Positions 1 to 6,516 of a stretch of 17,861 nt of DNA are shown here, in pieces. Within the stretch, counting starts at the first letter, position 1. Each line of letters starts with the position of its first letter. The DNA is from Treponema sp. (GTDB taxonomy: Bacteria; Spirochaetota; Spirochaetia; Treponematales; Treponemataceae). The stretch spans positions 1 through 17,861 of the forward strand of contig JAFOTA010000224.1 in the NCBI GenBank assembly GCA_017421145.1. Reading direction: 5' to 3'. The notes beneath the pieces are model-generated. The model saw only the letters and a list, made by a program, of their open reading frames with translations, was not told the DNA's origin and made no database searches. Made by a program: the position numbers and the translations under genes.

Positions 1-1698
1 GTTATAGATATAAAGATTTCCGTCAGGATCCGTATAGATTGTTTTTCCAGCCGATTCATCAACTGAAAAATATTCGTCAAATCCTTCTTCGTTCGTAACA
101 GAAGCAACTCTTTTTGCCTTTGATTTTCCATTCGTGCTATATTGAATATGCGTAAAAGTGCCGTCCGGTTTTATTACTTTTACAAGATCACCATCACAAT
201 CGTAATCATAAGCAAATGCATCTCCATCTGAATCGATGAAAGAAATCAAAGAGCCGTCTTCATCATATTTATAGGAAACACAAATAGATTTTCTTAAATC
301 CGTTATTTTTGAAATTCTGTTTTCTTTCCATTCAACGTCAAGAACAGGGATTCCATTTTTTGAAACGCTATGCACGCGGCGGACATTATTTACAATCGAA
401 TCGAAATATTCAAACTCAATTGAGGATGAAAATTTATCTTCGATTTTCCAAAGCATTCCCCACTTGTCAAAATGCTTTAGCGTACCATCAATGTAGCGGA
501 CCAAAAAGCCGTCATTTTCTTTTTCTATGGAAATGCGGTTTTTTATTTCCGGGCTTACACCCTGATATTTTTGCTCTTTGCGTGAATAAGAAAAACTATA
601 GATGCTCCCGTCCGATTCAACCATAATAAGGCCGTCCGGGTTCATTTGAGAGGCAAAATCTTCATATCCATGAGCTACATATTTATTCAGCTCAGAATTT
701 TTATTTTTACCTTCTTCAAATTCCTTGCAAAGCTTTTCCAATTCTGCAATTTGATTTGCGGCATCATTCATTTCAACCGTACAATCAACACTTACGCCGG
801 AATAGCATACTTCTTCACATGCAGCGGCATATGAAAGCTTGCACTCCTCTATTTTTTGTTTCAGCAGATTATAATCACCATCGCCGAAGCCTCTGATTAT
901 ACGAGCATCAAAAACGGATGACCAGTTCTTTCCCAATGCACCGTCAGGATATTCCTGAGATGAATAACTACGCACAACATCAAATACACTGCTTCCATAA
1001 TTCAAGGACAGATCAGCATCAGAGGTAAAAAATTTACCGGCACTTATTACGACAGGATCACCGACAGTTTTTGTTGCCGTGACTTTTTCACTTACATTGC
1101 TTGCAAGTCCTGATGAATTCGGTGCATGAAGCGTAGCGACAACCTTTGCTTTCAAAGCCTGTTTTCCCAAATAATTTCTGTCAGGATTTGTAAAATCAGA
1201 TAAAAGTTTTTTTTCTGCATCACTTAAACCGGACAATACTCCCTTCAATCTTGAAATTATCTTGCTGAATGAATTCTCGGAATCTGACTGGGAACTGCTG
1301 CTTGAGCTTGAACTTCCGTTATTTGTTTTTCCAGAATTCGTTGAGCCGGAATTATTTGTCGGTTTGTCCCCGTTATCAGAAGGCTGATTCGTATTTCCGC
1401 CGCTACCCGATGAAGCATTGGTGTTGCCTCCAGAATTCGTTCCCGTCCCGGATGAGTTTCCTGTATTTGTCTTTCCAGAACCTGACGACGTTCCGCTTCC
1501 AGATGTCGTACCCGATGACGTTGAGCCTGAAGAGCCGCTTCCACCTGATGACGGCTGTGTGCTTGTTCCCAAACCGCCTCCATACATATGGCTGTTCTGG
1601 TCTCTTACTTCACCGGCAGATAAAGGCATCACGCTTGAACAAACAGAAATACCGGCAACAAGTGCAGCCAACAATTTTTTGTTTTTACTTTTAATCAT
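1..1698 (-). CDS. Exported RHS/YD-repeat protein, N-terminal 566 residues (3' end outside window)
   Basis: Open from ATG at 1698 to the left edge with no stop; a GGAG ribosome site lies 6 bases before the ATG. Residues 1-28 form a signal peptide (lysine-rich start, hydrophobic core, probable cleavage after LSA). Residues 41-142 are a low-complexity Ser/Gly/Thr/Asn linker ending in eight serines. Residues 213-268 match the start of a DUF6531-type RHS module: DPVVISAGKFF, then a DL, an RSYSS and a GKNWS element. A helical stretch at about 275-345 holds five cysteines (286, 294, 298, 306, 324) and interrupts the module, which resumes at ESDGSIYSF. YD-type beta repeats follow (YKYDEDGSL, YDYDCDGDL, IKPDGTF), as in RHS shells that encase a C-terminal toxin or adhesin. 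The C-terminus is not visible, so effector, adhesin or wall-associated roles remain open. It lies 126 bases downstream of the protease gene in a T2SS operon, making it a candidate cargo (inference). Confidence 0.85.
   Translation of the reverse strand, partial: MIKSKNKKLLAALVAGISVCSSVMPLSAGEVRDQNSHMYGGGLGTSTQPSSGGSGSSGSTSSGTTSGSGTSSGSGKTNTGNSSGTGTNSGGNTNASSGSGGNTNQPSDNGDKPTNNSGSTNSGKTNNGSSSSSSSSQSDSENSFSKIISRLKGVLSGLSDAEKKLLSDFTNPDRNYLGKQALKAKVVATLHAPNSSGLASNVSEKVTATKTVGDPVVISAGKFFTSDADLSLNYGSSVFDVVRSYSSQEYPDGALGKNWSSVFDARIIRGFGDGDYNLLKQKIEECKLSYAAACEEVCYSGVSVDCTVEMNDAANQIAELEKLCKEFEEGKNKNSELNKYVAHGYEDFASQMNPDGLIMVESDGSIYSFSYSRKEQKYQGVSPEIKNRISIEKENDGFLVRYIDGTLKHFDKWGMLWKIEDKFSSSIEFEYFDSIVNNVRRVHSVSKNGIPVLDVEWKENRISKITDLRKSICVSYKYDEDGSLISFIDSDGDAFAYDYDCDGDLVKVIKPDGTFTHIQYSTNGKSKAKRVASVTNEEGFDEYFSVDESAGKTIYTDPDGNLYIYN
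1273..1578 (-). repeat. Degenerate Ser/Gly/Thr/Asn-coding low-complexity tract
   Basis: This encodes residues 41-142 of the RHS/YD protein. It consists of imperfect repeats of TCA/TCT, GGA/GGT/GGC, ACG and AAT codons with no fixed period, ending in a run of serine codons. It creates long open frames on both strands that are artefacts of composition. The tract probably acts as a flexible, possibly glycosylated linker between the signal peptide and the folded module. Confidence 0.75.
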
Positions 1699-1824
1699 AA
1701 ATCTCCGTTAAAAAAGAGTGAATGTTCAGAAAACAAATCTGATCATTTCCGAAATCCATGGCTTACAAAAAAAATTCATAAGCCGGCTGTCCAAGAACAT
1801 GGGCAAATCCTTGGAAACAAAAAT
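1699..1824 (-). other. Gap between protease and RHS genes with two weak hairpins
   Basis: 126 bases without a gene. Reading on the minus strand, one hairpin has 6-base arms at 1790-1795 and 1810-1815 (TCCAAG/CTTGGA, 14-base loop). A second has 6-base arms at 1760-1765 and 1779-1784 (GGCTTA/TAAGCC) with a T-run inside its loop. Neither has the GC-rich stem plus directly following T-tract of a classical terminator, so read-through from the T2SS operon is plausible. No convincing -10/-35 pair was seen for the RHS gene. Confidence 0.3.
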
Positions 1825-3168
1825 CTAAAAATTATAATTTTCAAACAACTTGTCCAAAAGGCTTCCTGATTTTTTTACCGTCAAGACATAGCCTTTCGAT
1901 TTTTTTACGAACGAGCATTGTTTTTCCAAATTGGAACCGTTAAGATAATATGGTGAAAAATTCATTATCAAATCATTCGCATTATCAACGGAGCAAAAAT
2001 AAATTCCCAAAGGAAGATTCTCTTTTTTTCCTTGATAGCACGCAATCATTTTTTTCAAGGACTCATGAAGCTGATTTTTATAATCATCAAGCTCTGCATA
2101 CTTCGTGCTGAGCAAATCCACAAGCGACATGACATTTACATAAACCGGATTATTGACGGACTCAAAGCTTCTGAAACAATCTCCTTTCGCAAGGATTTCA
2201 TCCCGGATATTTTTGCCGTCACTTTTTGTTAGTATAAACGATGCCGCATGCAAAGCAAATTTTTCAAATGAAGAAAATACATTTTCAGATTCAGATAAAT
2301 TTATTACGGAAAAATCATTTTTCATATCATCTGACAATCTGCCTAGAATAAATTCACCTGCACTAAGTCCCGTCTCTGATTTTTCAATCCCATACTCAAA
2401 AATCTTTTGATAATTCAAACCGGATTCCACCTGAACGTTCTGAGTGCCTATAAAGTACTCCGCAGCCTCAGGAAACTCGTATACAACTTCAAGCTCTGAA
2501 CCGAAGCATGTATCATAAGCTATAAAATCCAGTTTTTTTCCGTTCATTCCATTTTTGACCGCGGAAGCAACGGCACAATTTTCCATAAACGAATTTGCAC
2601 TGTCATCCAATGCTACGGCACGGTTTTTCTTTATGCCTGCACATGAACTTCTATATCCGGTTCCATGTCCCCAAACAAAAAGCCCGTAATGCTGCGCCGG
2701 ATAAAAATCAACCGTACTTTTCAAAAATTCTTCAAGCGTCTTTGGACTGCCCATATCCAATGACACATCATTCCGGGTAGAAATTCCGAGAGCCTTGCAT
2801 GAAATTCTTTTTGAACGGATGGCATTGTTCATTCCGTTTTCATCCTTCAAGATTTCATAAAGCCGCGTTCCTTTCCACTCATCCGAATCATTACAATCTT
2901 TATAATTATTGCGGTCAAATAAAACTATGATATTAATTTCATCAGAATTAAAATCCGATGCTTCCATTTCATTAAAATCTTCTATTGCAGCATTTTCCAG
3001 ATTATTGTCCGCTGCCATGTAAACTAAAAAAGTCCACTGTTTTTTTTCATTGGCAGAATCTAAATCTGAAATTCCACTGTTGCTGGATGCCTCAAAAGTA
3101 CAGGCTGCAAATACGCCTAGCAATAAAAGCAATCCTATGCCCATACAAACAAATTTTTTCAAAGCCAT
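1825..3168 (-). CDS. Clostripain-family (peptidase C11) cysteine protease lipoprotein
   Basis: A 447-residue protein. Start chosen at the ATG at 3168, which overlaps the upstream stop as TAATG and gives a proper lipoprotein signal: residues 2-22 are basic then hydrophobic, and Cys23 sits in a relaxed spirochaete-type lipobox (VFAAC). A longer frame from 3204 would put charged residues before the signal. The C11 core is clear: WTFLVYMAADNNLE (45-58), a beta strand with IVLFDRN, the catalytic His168 in FVWGHGTG, and the catalytic Cys221 in AYDTCFGSELEVVYE. Clostripain relatives cleave after Arg/Lys and often activate other secreted proteins by limited proteolysis. The lipid anchor would hold it in the periplasm or outer membrane. 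It is translationally coupled to the T2SS gene string and precedes the RHS protein, so a maturase role for a T2SS substrate is plausible but inferred. Confidence 0.9.
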   Translation of the reverse strand: MALKKFVCMGIGLLLLLGVFAACTFEASSNSGISDLDSANEKKQWTFLVYMAADNNLENAAIEDFNEMEASDFNSDEINIIVLFDRNNYKDCNDSDEWKGTRLYEILKDENGMNNAIRSKRISCKALGISTRNDVSLDMGSPKTLEEFLKSTVDFYPAQHYGLFVWGHGTGYRSSCAGIKKNRAVALDDSANSFMENCAVASAVKNGMNGKKLDFIAYDTCFGSELEVVYEFPEAAEYFIGTQNVQVESGLNYQKIFEYGIEKSETGLSAGEFILGRLSDDMKNDFSVINLSESENVFSSFEKFALHAASFILTKSDGKNIRDEILAKGDCFRSFESVNNPVYVNVMSLVDLLSTKYAELDDYKNQLHESLKKMIACYQGKKENLPLGIYFCSVDNANDLIMNFSPYYLNGSNLEKQCSFVKKSKGYVLTVKKSGSLLDKLFENYNF

Positions 3169-3638
3169 TACCATCCTGCATTTGCTCCAAGAGGATCGAT
3201 CCAAACACTGCCGTCCTCGTAATTAAGTTTTGTGAAATGAACGAATCCAAGCTGATATGATGCAAGCAGATTTGCTCCCACAAATTTATCAAGCGAAACG
3301 ATTATTTTTATTTCTTCACCAGGCCGAATTTTCAGATCAACGCTTGAGCTTACGACGCTTATCAAGCCGCACTGTTTTCCTTCAGAATCAAACAAGGTAA
3401 AAGAAATGTCTCCTGATAAAATCATTTTTTCAGAATTATTCATAACGCTTATGTATGCACCGGCAAGCTTATGATACCGTCCTTCTTCACCGACAACGAC
3501 ACAATGATCCGTTATGCAATATGGACTGCCTGCCGAAAACGAAAGATTGCAAGCAGAAAACAAAGCCGCAAAACAAAACACAAATGCCATTGCCAGCATA
3601 AACTTTGGAATAAGTTTTTTTATTTTGAAATTTTGCAA
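3168..3638 (-). CDS. Small lipoprotein of unknown function, TTG start
   Basis: 156 residues. The start is TTG at 3638, supported by an AGGAG site (3646-3650) seven bases upstream; the gene overlaps the preceding one by 19 bases. The signal region (KIKK, then a long hydrophobic stretch) ends in a LFSAC lipobox with Cys30. The rest looks like an all-beta, immunoglobulin-like domain: alternating hydrophobic strands such as AYISVMNNSEK, ISFTLFDSEGK and an IRPGEEIKIIVSLD segment that resembles FxLYD-type domains in layout. No catalytic motif is visible. The C-terminus is Trp directly before the TAATG junction with the protease gene, so translation of the two is probably coupled. It may be an accessory or chaperone-like lipoprotein of the secretion locus; the function is unknown. 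Confidence 0.75.
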   Translation of the reverse strand: MQNFKIKKLIPKFMLAMAFVFCFAALFSACNLSFSAGSPYCITDHCVVVGEEGRYHKLAGAYISVMNNSEKMILSGDISFTLFDSEGKQCGLISVVSSSVDLKIRPGEEIKIIVSLDKFVGANLLASYQLGFVHFTKLNYEDGSVWIDPLGANAGW

Positions 3639-4189
3639 AGCTCTTCTCCTATTTTTTCATAAAACTTTTTCACGGCAGGATTTTTATCAGAAACAGATTT
3701 TGATTCATAAAAATATTTCCGTGCATTTTCAAAATCACCGCGCTTATAAGAAATAATGCATTTCAAAAAGAGCGCATTTTCTTTGTCGCCATGCTTATTT
3801 TCCAAATCATCTGCAAGATTTTCTGCAGAACACAAATCATTTTCTGCCAAAGCCTTTTCAATTTCAGAATAAACTGGTTCAAGGCTGCTTATCTGATAAA
3901 CATAAAGATGCGTTTTATCAACGAACGTTTCATGAATCTCTTTTCTTTCCCATCCGGGTTTGGACACAGTAAATTTCAAATCTGACTTAGGGGAAACATT
4001 TATTTCAAAAAATCCGTTTGCATTCGTGCGCCCGATTATTTTTTGTTTTACAAATATATCCGCATCTGCCAACGGTGCATTTGAATCCGTGACAATCATT
4101 CCATGGATCGTGTCTGTTTCAGTCCTCAATGTTGCGCATCCGCTCAAACACAAGGATAAAAACAATACGAAATAAAAACTTTTTCTCAT
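3620..4189 (-). CDS. Lipoprotein with carboxypeptidase-regulatory-like domain and helical repeats
   Basis: 189 residues. Starts at the ATG at 4189 in an ATGA overlap with the upstream stop. A canonical lipobox (LSGC) gives lipidated Cys18. Residues about 26-86 resemble the carboxypeptidase regulatory-like / CNA-B type beta sandwich: IHGMIVTDSNAPLADADIFV, then GRTNANGFFEINV, a typical pattern of such domains in surface and T2SS-linked proteins. Residues about 105-185 are helical with a TPR-like periodicity (ENALFLKCIISYKRGDFENA, an ARKYFYES segment). A TPR-bearing lipoprotein in a T2SS operon recalls pilotins that deliver secretins to the outer membrane, but the sequence gives no direct proof. 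An alternative is a cell-envelope scaffold for the protease. Confidence 0.75.
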   Translation of the reverse strand: MRKSFYFVLFLSLCLSGCATLRTETDTIHGMIVTDSNAPLADADIFVKQKIIGRTNANGFFEINVSPKSDLKFTVSKPGWERKEIHETFVDKTHLYVYQISSLEPVYSEIEKALAENDLCSAENLADDLENKHGDKENALFLKCIISYKRGDFENARKYFYESKSVSDKNPAVKKFYEKIGEELCKISK

Positions 4190-5376
4190 TCTTCAACTCC
4201 TTTTATTTTTCCGTTTTGATCGCGGTAATATGAAATTCTCCTGCCGTCCTTTACAATTATGCTGCCGATTTTTTCACCGTTTTTTTGATTCTGCGCTTCA
4301 TACAAATCTCCTTCTGATTTTGCTTCTTCATTTTCAAAATAATCTTCATTTGTTTGATTCCGTTCTGAAAATAAAGTCCAGAAATCTGCCAACAAAGAAA
4401 TTTCAGATTTTTCTTTTTCCTGCTCTTGGCTGCAAAACTCAATGTTCACATTGAAAACATGCTCGCTACCTGTGATTTCAAGAAGCTTGACATCCGAACC
4501 AAGGTCTTGCATTTCATTGCATAAATCCGTAAAGAATTTACAAAATGCTTCTTCCGGTAAAATCAAGCTGAACGAATTTTTTTCAGAGCTTTCAGAAATT
4601 ATTATTCCATTCTTTTCAATCACAGATCGTAAACTTGCCATTGTATCCAGACCAAGTGGTGCAGAAGGCAAAATATCCTGACCGGAGATTGCATATGACA
4701 TAGAAAAAAACGGTTCCTTATTCTGATATGACACAGGTGAAAAACTCCGGCTTAATTCCGCTGACTGTTCCGGCGCAATAAAATCAAATCTCTCTGGATA
4801 TATATTTTTTACGTCGAGAGAAAATTTCGTTCCAAAATCATCCAGTGAAAAATTTTCACGTGAATAGCGGTAGTTCAATACAGAACCATTTTCATATTTA
4901 ATGCGCTGAAAAAGGTTTTCCAAAAAATCATAGGCAGATATAGATGGAACGGCATTTACTTCCCCGATGTTTTTTTCAATGACCGGAAATTCTTCTTTTG
5001 TTTTTTTCTCATTATGCCCGGCAAACAGAGAACCAAAAACAATCGGAGAAATAATAAGAAGCACAATCATAAGGGCAATAAAATGTTTTTTGTTTCCATT
5101 GAAGAATTTAAAATTCTTTATTCCCTCAAGAGTGACTCCGCACTTTGATTTTCCCCGGTATTCCAAAAGCTTGACTTTATCCATAACAGCAACGATTGAT
5201 TGAAACTTTCCTTTGTTCAGCTTCAGTTTTGAGTCAAAGCAGCATTGCTGAGAAAAACATGGATGATTTTTTTCCAATTCCCTGGTAATAAACGCATTAC
5301 GTTTTTTACCGCGCAAACTTATTGGAATGGTGAACGTATAAACTTCATAGTCAGATTTTTTTACAACTTTTCCCAT
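4186..5376 (-). CDS. Bitopic inner-membrane protein with GspL/PilN-like layout
   Basis: 396 residues from the ATG at 5376, chosen because it follows the upstream stop and has an ACGGA element 5 bases before it. A second ATG at 5409 would add 11 residues and overlap the upstream gene by 23 bases, without a ribosome site. Layout: about 97 cytoplasmic residues including a Cys cluster (HPCFSQQCC), one membrane span at about 98-120 (FIALMIVLLIISPIVFGSLF), and about 275 periplasmic residues. A periplasmic segment (FSLILPEEAFCKFFTDLC, then DVKLLEIT and FNVNIEF) has the helix-strand rhythm of the ferredoxin-like domains of PilN, PilO, GspL and GspM. The C-tail is acidic with a short basic end. Position after the pseudopilins fits an assembly-platform subunit. 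I do not see diagnostic family motifs, so the role is inferred from topology and context. Confidence 0.6.
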   Translation of the reverse strand: MGKVVKKSDYEVYTFTIPISLRGKKRNAFITRELEKNHPCFSQQCCFDSKLKLNKGKFQSIVAVMDKVKLLEYRGKSKCGVTLEGIKNFKFFNGNKKHFIALMIVLLIISPIVFGSLFAGHNEKKTKEEFPVIEKNIGEVNAVPSISAYDFLENLFQRIKYENGSVLNYRYSRENFSLDDFGTKFSLDVKNIYPERFDFIAPEQSAELSRSFSPVSYQNKEPFFSMSYAISGQDILPSAPLGLDTMASLRSVIEKNGIIISESSEKNSFSLILPEEAFCKFFTDLCNEMQDLGSDVKLLEITGSEHVFNVNIEFCSQEQEKEKSEISLLADFWTLFSERNQTNEDYFENEEAKSEGDLYEAQNQKNGEKIGSIIVKDGRRISYYRDQNGKIKGVEE

Positions 5377-5386
5377 ATTTTCCGTT

Positions 5387-5737
5387 TTAGTTTTTGATTG
5401 TTGATTCATCAGCAGAAAATTTTACAAGCGTAATCTTTCCGTTGAAGCTCCATTTTTCCAAAAAGCAGTCTCCTGATTTTGTAATTGTCAAAAAATCAAG
5501 CGGCCACATGGCAAGGCAGATTTTCTTCCATTCAATGAGCGAATCTTTTAAAACGTCACCGTCTTTTTCCTTGCACAGTTTTACAAATCCTTCCGTAAGA
5601 AATTTATCGCGGCTCAATTCATGCTTCAGCTCTTGTGTCAAAAAATATGTTTTGGAACATGTTATGATCATGCCGCCGGTCAATGCTGAAAAAACAGCAA
5701 GCAAGGCACAGCATACAAGCGACTCAATCAGCTTCAT
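5387..5737 (-). CDS. Minor pseudopilin-like protein lacking a leader peptide
   Basis: 116 residues. The ATG at 5737 has an ideal AGGAG site seven bases upstream and forms an ATGA overlap with the preceding gene. The N-terminus MKLIESLVCCALLAVFSALT reproduces the mature end of a type IV pseudopilin, with Glu at position 5 as in FTLIE proteins, followed by the hydrophobic helix. It starts exactly at the +1 residue: the basic leader ending in Gly is absent. In the same frame upstream lie codons for RRKS, but a TGA occurs nine codons before the ATG and no start codon lies between. The remaining 90 residues are an amphipathic helix and a short beta domain ending near KWSFNGKITLVKFSA. Most likely a GspH, GspI or GspJ equivalent; which one cannot be decided by eye. 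Confidence 0.65.
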   Translation of the reverse strand: MKLIESLVCCALLAVFSALTGGMIITCSKTYFLTQELKHELSRDKFLTEGFVKLCKEKDGDVLKDSLIEWKKICLAMWPLDFLTITKSGDCFLEKWSFNGKITLVKFSADESTIKN

Positions 5738-5949
5738 GGATTTTCTCCTGAGCGAAAAGATTCTTCATAATCTTGAACGACATATCCGCTTTCATAAAAC
5801 TGCCTGTACTCTTTTCTCACTTTCTCATGCTGCAGATTGATCCATGAAACCAACCCGATCATGACAACCGAAAAAGCAAAAATCAAAGCAACCGAAAAAA
5901 GAATGGTTGAACCGCAAGATTCTTTAACGCCACGAGACAATATCCGCAT
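5734..5949 (-). CDS. Short GspK/PilX-like minor pseudopilin
   Basis: 71 residues. The ATG at 5949 lies inside the end of gspG (26-base overlap), with AAGG five bases upstream. A basic 13-residue leader ends in CG before STILFSVALIFAFSVVMIGL, matching a prepilin cleavage site after Gly13. Position +5 is not Glu, as in GspK and PilX-type tip proteins, which lack it. The helix continues into charged residues (NLQHEKVRKEYRQFYESGYV) and the protein stops at 71 residues. GspK is normally about 300 residues with a globular domain, so this is a stub or a different small membrane protein. It couples to the next gene through ATGA. The assignment rests on the N-terminal pattern and location only. Confidence 0.6.
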   Translation of the reverse strand: MRILSRGVKESCGSTILFSVALIFAFSVVMIGLVSWINLQHEKVRKEYRQFYESGYVVQDYEESFRSGENP

Positions 5950-6424
5950 TCCGACCTTCTCCGCCTTTTACTCCGTCCGCCCCATAGCAAATGATTGCAT
6001 AAGGAAGATTTGCAGGACAGTCACCAGGGAAGGATGATGAACCTTTTTTGGCATAGACGTAATTTGTTCCCCATGGATCTGGCTTGACTTCTTTGTCCAA
6101 ATACGGTCCTTGCCATGAAGCCGGGACAGGAACAAGAACGGGCTTTTCCCATAACGCCGCCAACCCCTGCTCAGTTGAAGGGAATGTACCGCAATCGATG
6201 TAATAGGACTGAAGGGCAGATTTGTACTGAGCGATAGTTTCTTTCGCAGAACATTCTCTGGCCGTTTCAATCGCCTTGAATGCCGATATTCCGACACCGG
6301 CTGTAATGATTGCTCCGATTGCCAAAACTGCAAGAGTCTCAACAAACGTGAACCCTGCGTTTTTACTGTTTCTGTCAACATTTTGTTTCTCCATCATTTT
6401 TGTTTTACGAATCTGTTTTTTCAC
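5924..6424 (-). CDS. gspG: Major type II secretion pseudopilin GspG
   Basis: 166 residues from GTG at 6424, five bases after a GGAGG site. A longer frame from an ATG at 6508 has no ribosome site and adds an unlikely extension across the FNR-type boxes. The leader (1-24) is basic and ends NAG; prepilin peptidase would cut after Gly24, giving FTFVETLAVLAIG with Glu29 at +5. The C-terminal region carries the GspG signature: GPYLDKEVKPDPWGTNYVY, then YGADGVKGGEGRNADIVSW, the calcium-site loop that separates T2SS GspG from type IV pilins. Three cysteines (79, 136, 146) are present in the mature domain, which could allow a disulfide. A 92-base gap with regulatory sites precedes it, so its expression may be set apart from gspDEF. 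Confidence 0.95.
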   Translation of the reverse strand: MKKQIRKTKMMEKQNVDRNSKNAGFTFVETLAVLAIGAIITAGVGISAFKAIETARECSAKETIAQYKSALQSYYIDCGTFPSTEQGLAALWEKPVLVPVPASWQGPYLDKEVKPDPWGTNYVYAKKGSSSFPGDCPANLPYAIICYGADGVKGGEGRNADIVSWR

Positions 6425-6449
6425 TATATCCTCCGTTAAAAAATTATTT

Positions 6450-6463
6450 TTGATTGCAATCAA
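6450..6463. promoter_or_regulatory. FNR/CRP-family-type operator, proximal to gspG
   Basis: The sequence TTGATTGCAATCAA is a perfect 14-base palindrome and fits the FNR consensus TTGAT-N4-ATCAA in all ten fixed positions. Its centre lies 33 bases before the gspG start codon, too close for class II activation of gspG; it would more naturally repress or cover the transcription start. Confidence 0.5.
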
Positions 6464-6490
6464 TAAATCCAAAATTACAGTGACGATTAT

Positions 6491-6504
6491 TTGATTTGAA
6501 TCAA
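6491..6504. promoter_or_regulatory. FNR/CRP-family-type operator, distal to gspG
   Basis: The sequence TTGATTTGAATCAA again fits TTGAT-N4-ATCAA in all ten fixed positions. Its centre is 41 bases from that of the proximal site, close to four helical turns. An activator bound here would sit at about -41 for a transcript starting within the proximal box. Confidence 0.5.
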
Positions 6505-6516
6505 CCAAAAATAATT

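Larger units (their letters stand above)
6425..6516 (-). promoter_or_regulatory. gspF-gspG intergenic regulatory region
   Basis: 92 bases holding two perfect TTGAT-N4-ATCAA palindromes and the GGAGG ribosome site of gspG. A -10-like TGTAAT lies at 6479-6474 on the minus strand; the distal palindrome covers the position of its -35 region (TTGATT, 19-base spacer). This suggests an internal promoter that raises or controls synthesis of the major pseudopilin separately from gspDEF. The promoter hexamers are weaker evidence than the palindromes. Confidence 0.5.

Noticed and set aside
309..834. Plus-strand frames of 105 and 62 residues at the left edge
   Set aside because: They lie antisense to the continuous RHS/YD reading frame, which has recognisable repeats and a signal peptide.
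1257..1711. Long open frames on both strands across the Ser/Gly tract
   Set aside because: They are by-products of the low-complexity codons of the RHS protein. They lack ribosome sites and their proteins are simple-sequence strings.
1760..1815. Rho-independent terminator after the protease gene
   Set aside because: The hairpins have six-base stems with 13-14-base loops and no T-run directly after the stem.
5734..5790. Programmed -1 frameshift joining the GspK-like and the leaderless pseudopilin genes
   Set aside because: No X-XXY-YYZ slippery heptamer is present, and the ATG at 5737 has its own strong AGGAG site. A fusion would also not give an N-terminal prepilin leader.
6425..6508. Longer gspG beginning at ATG 6508
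   Set aside because: It has no ribosome site and would translate the FNR-type boxes. GTG at 6424 has an ideal GGAGG.
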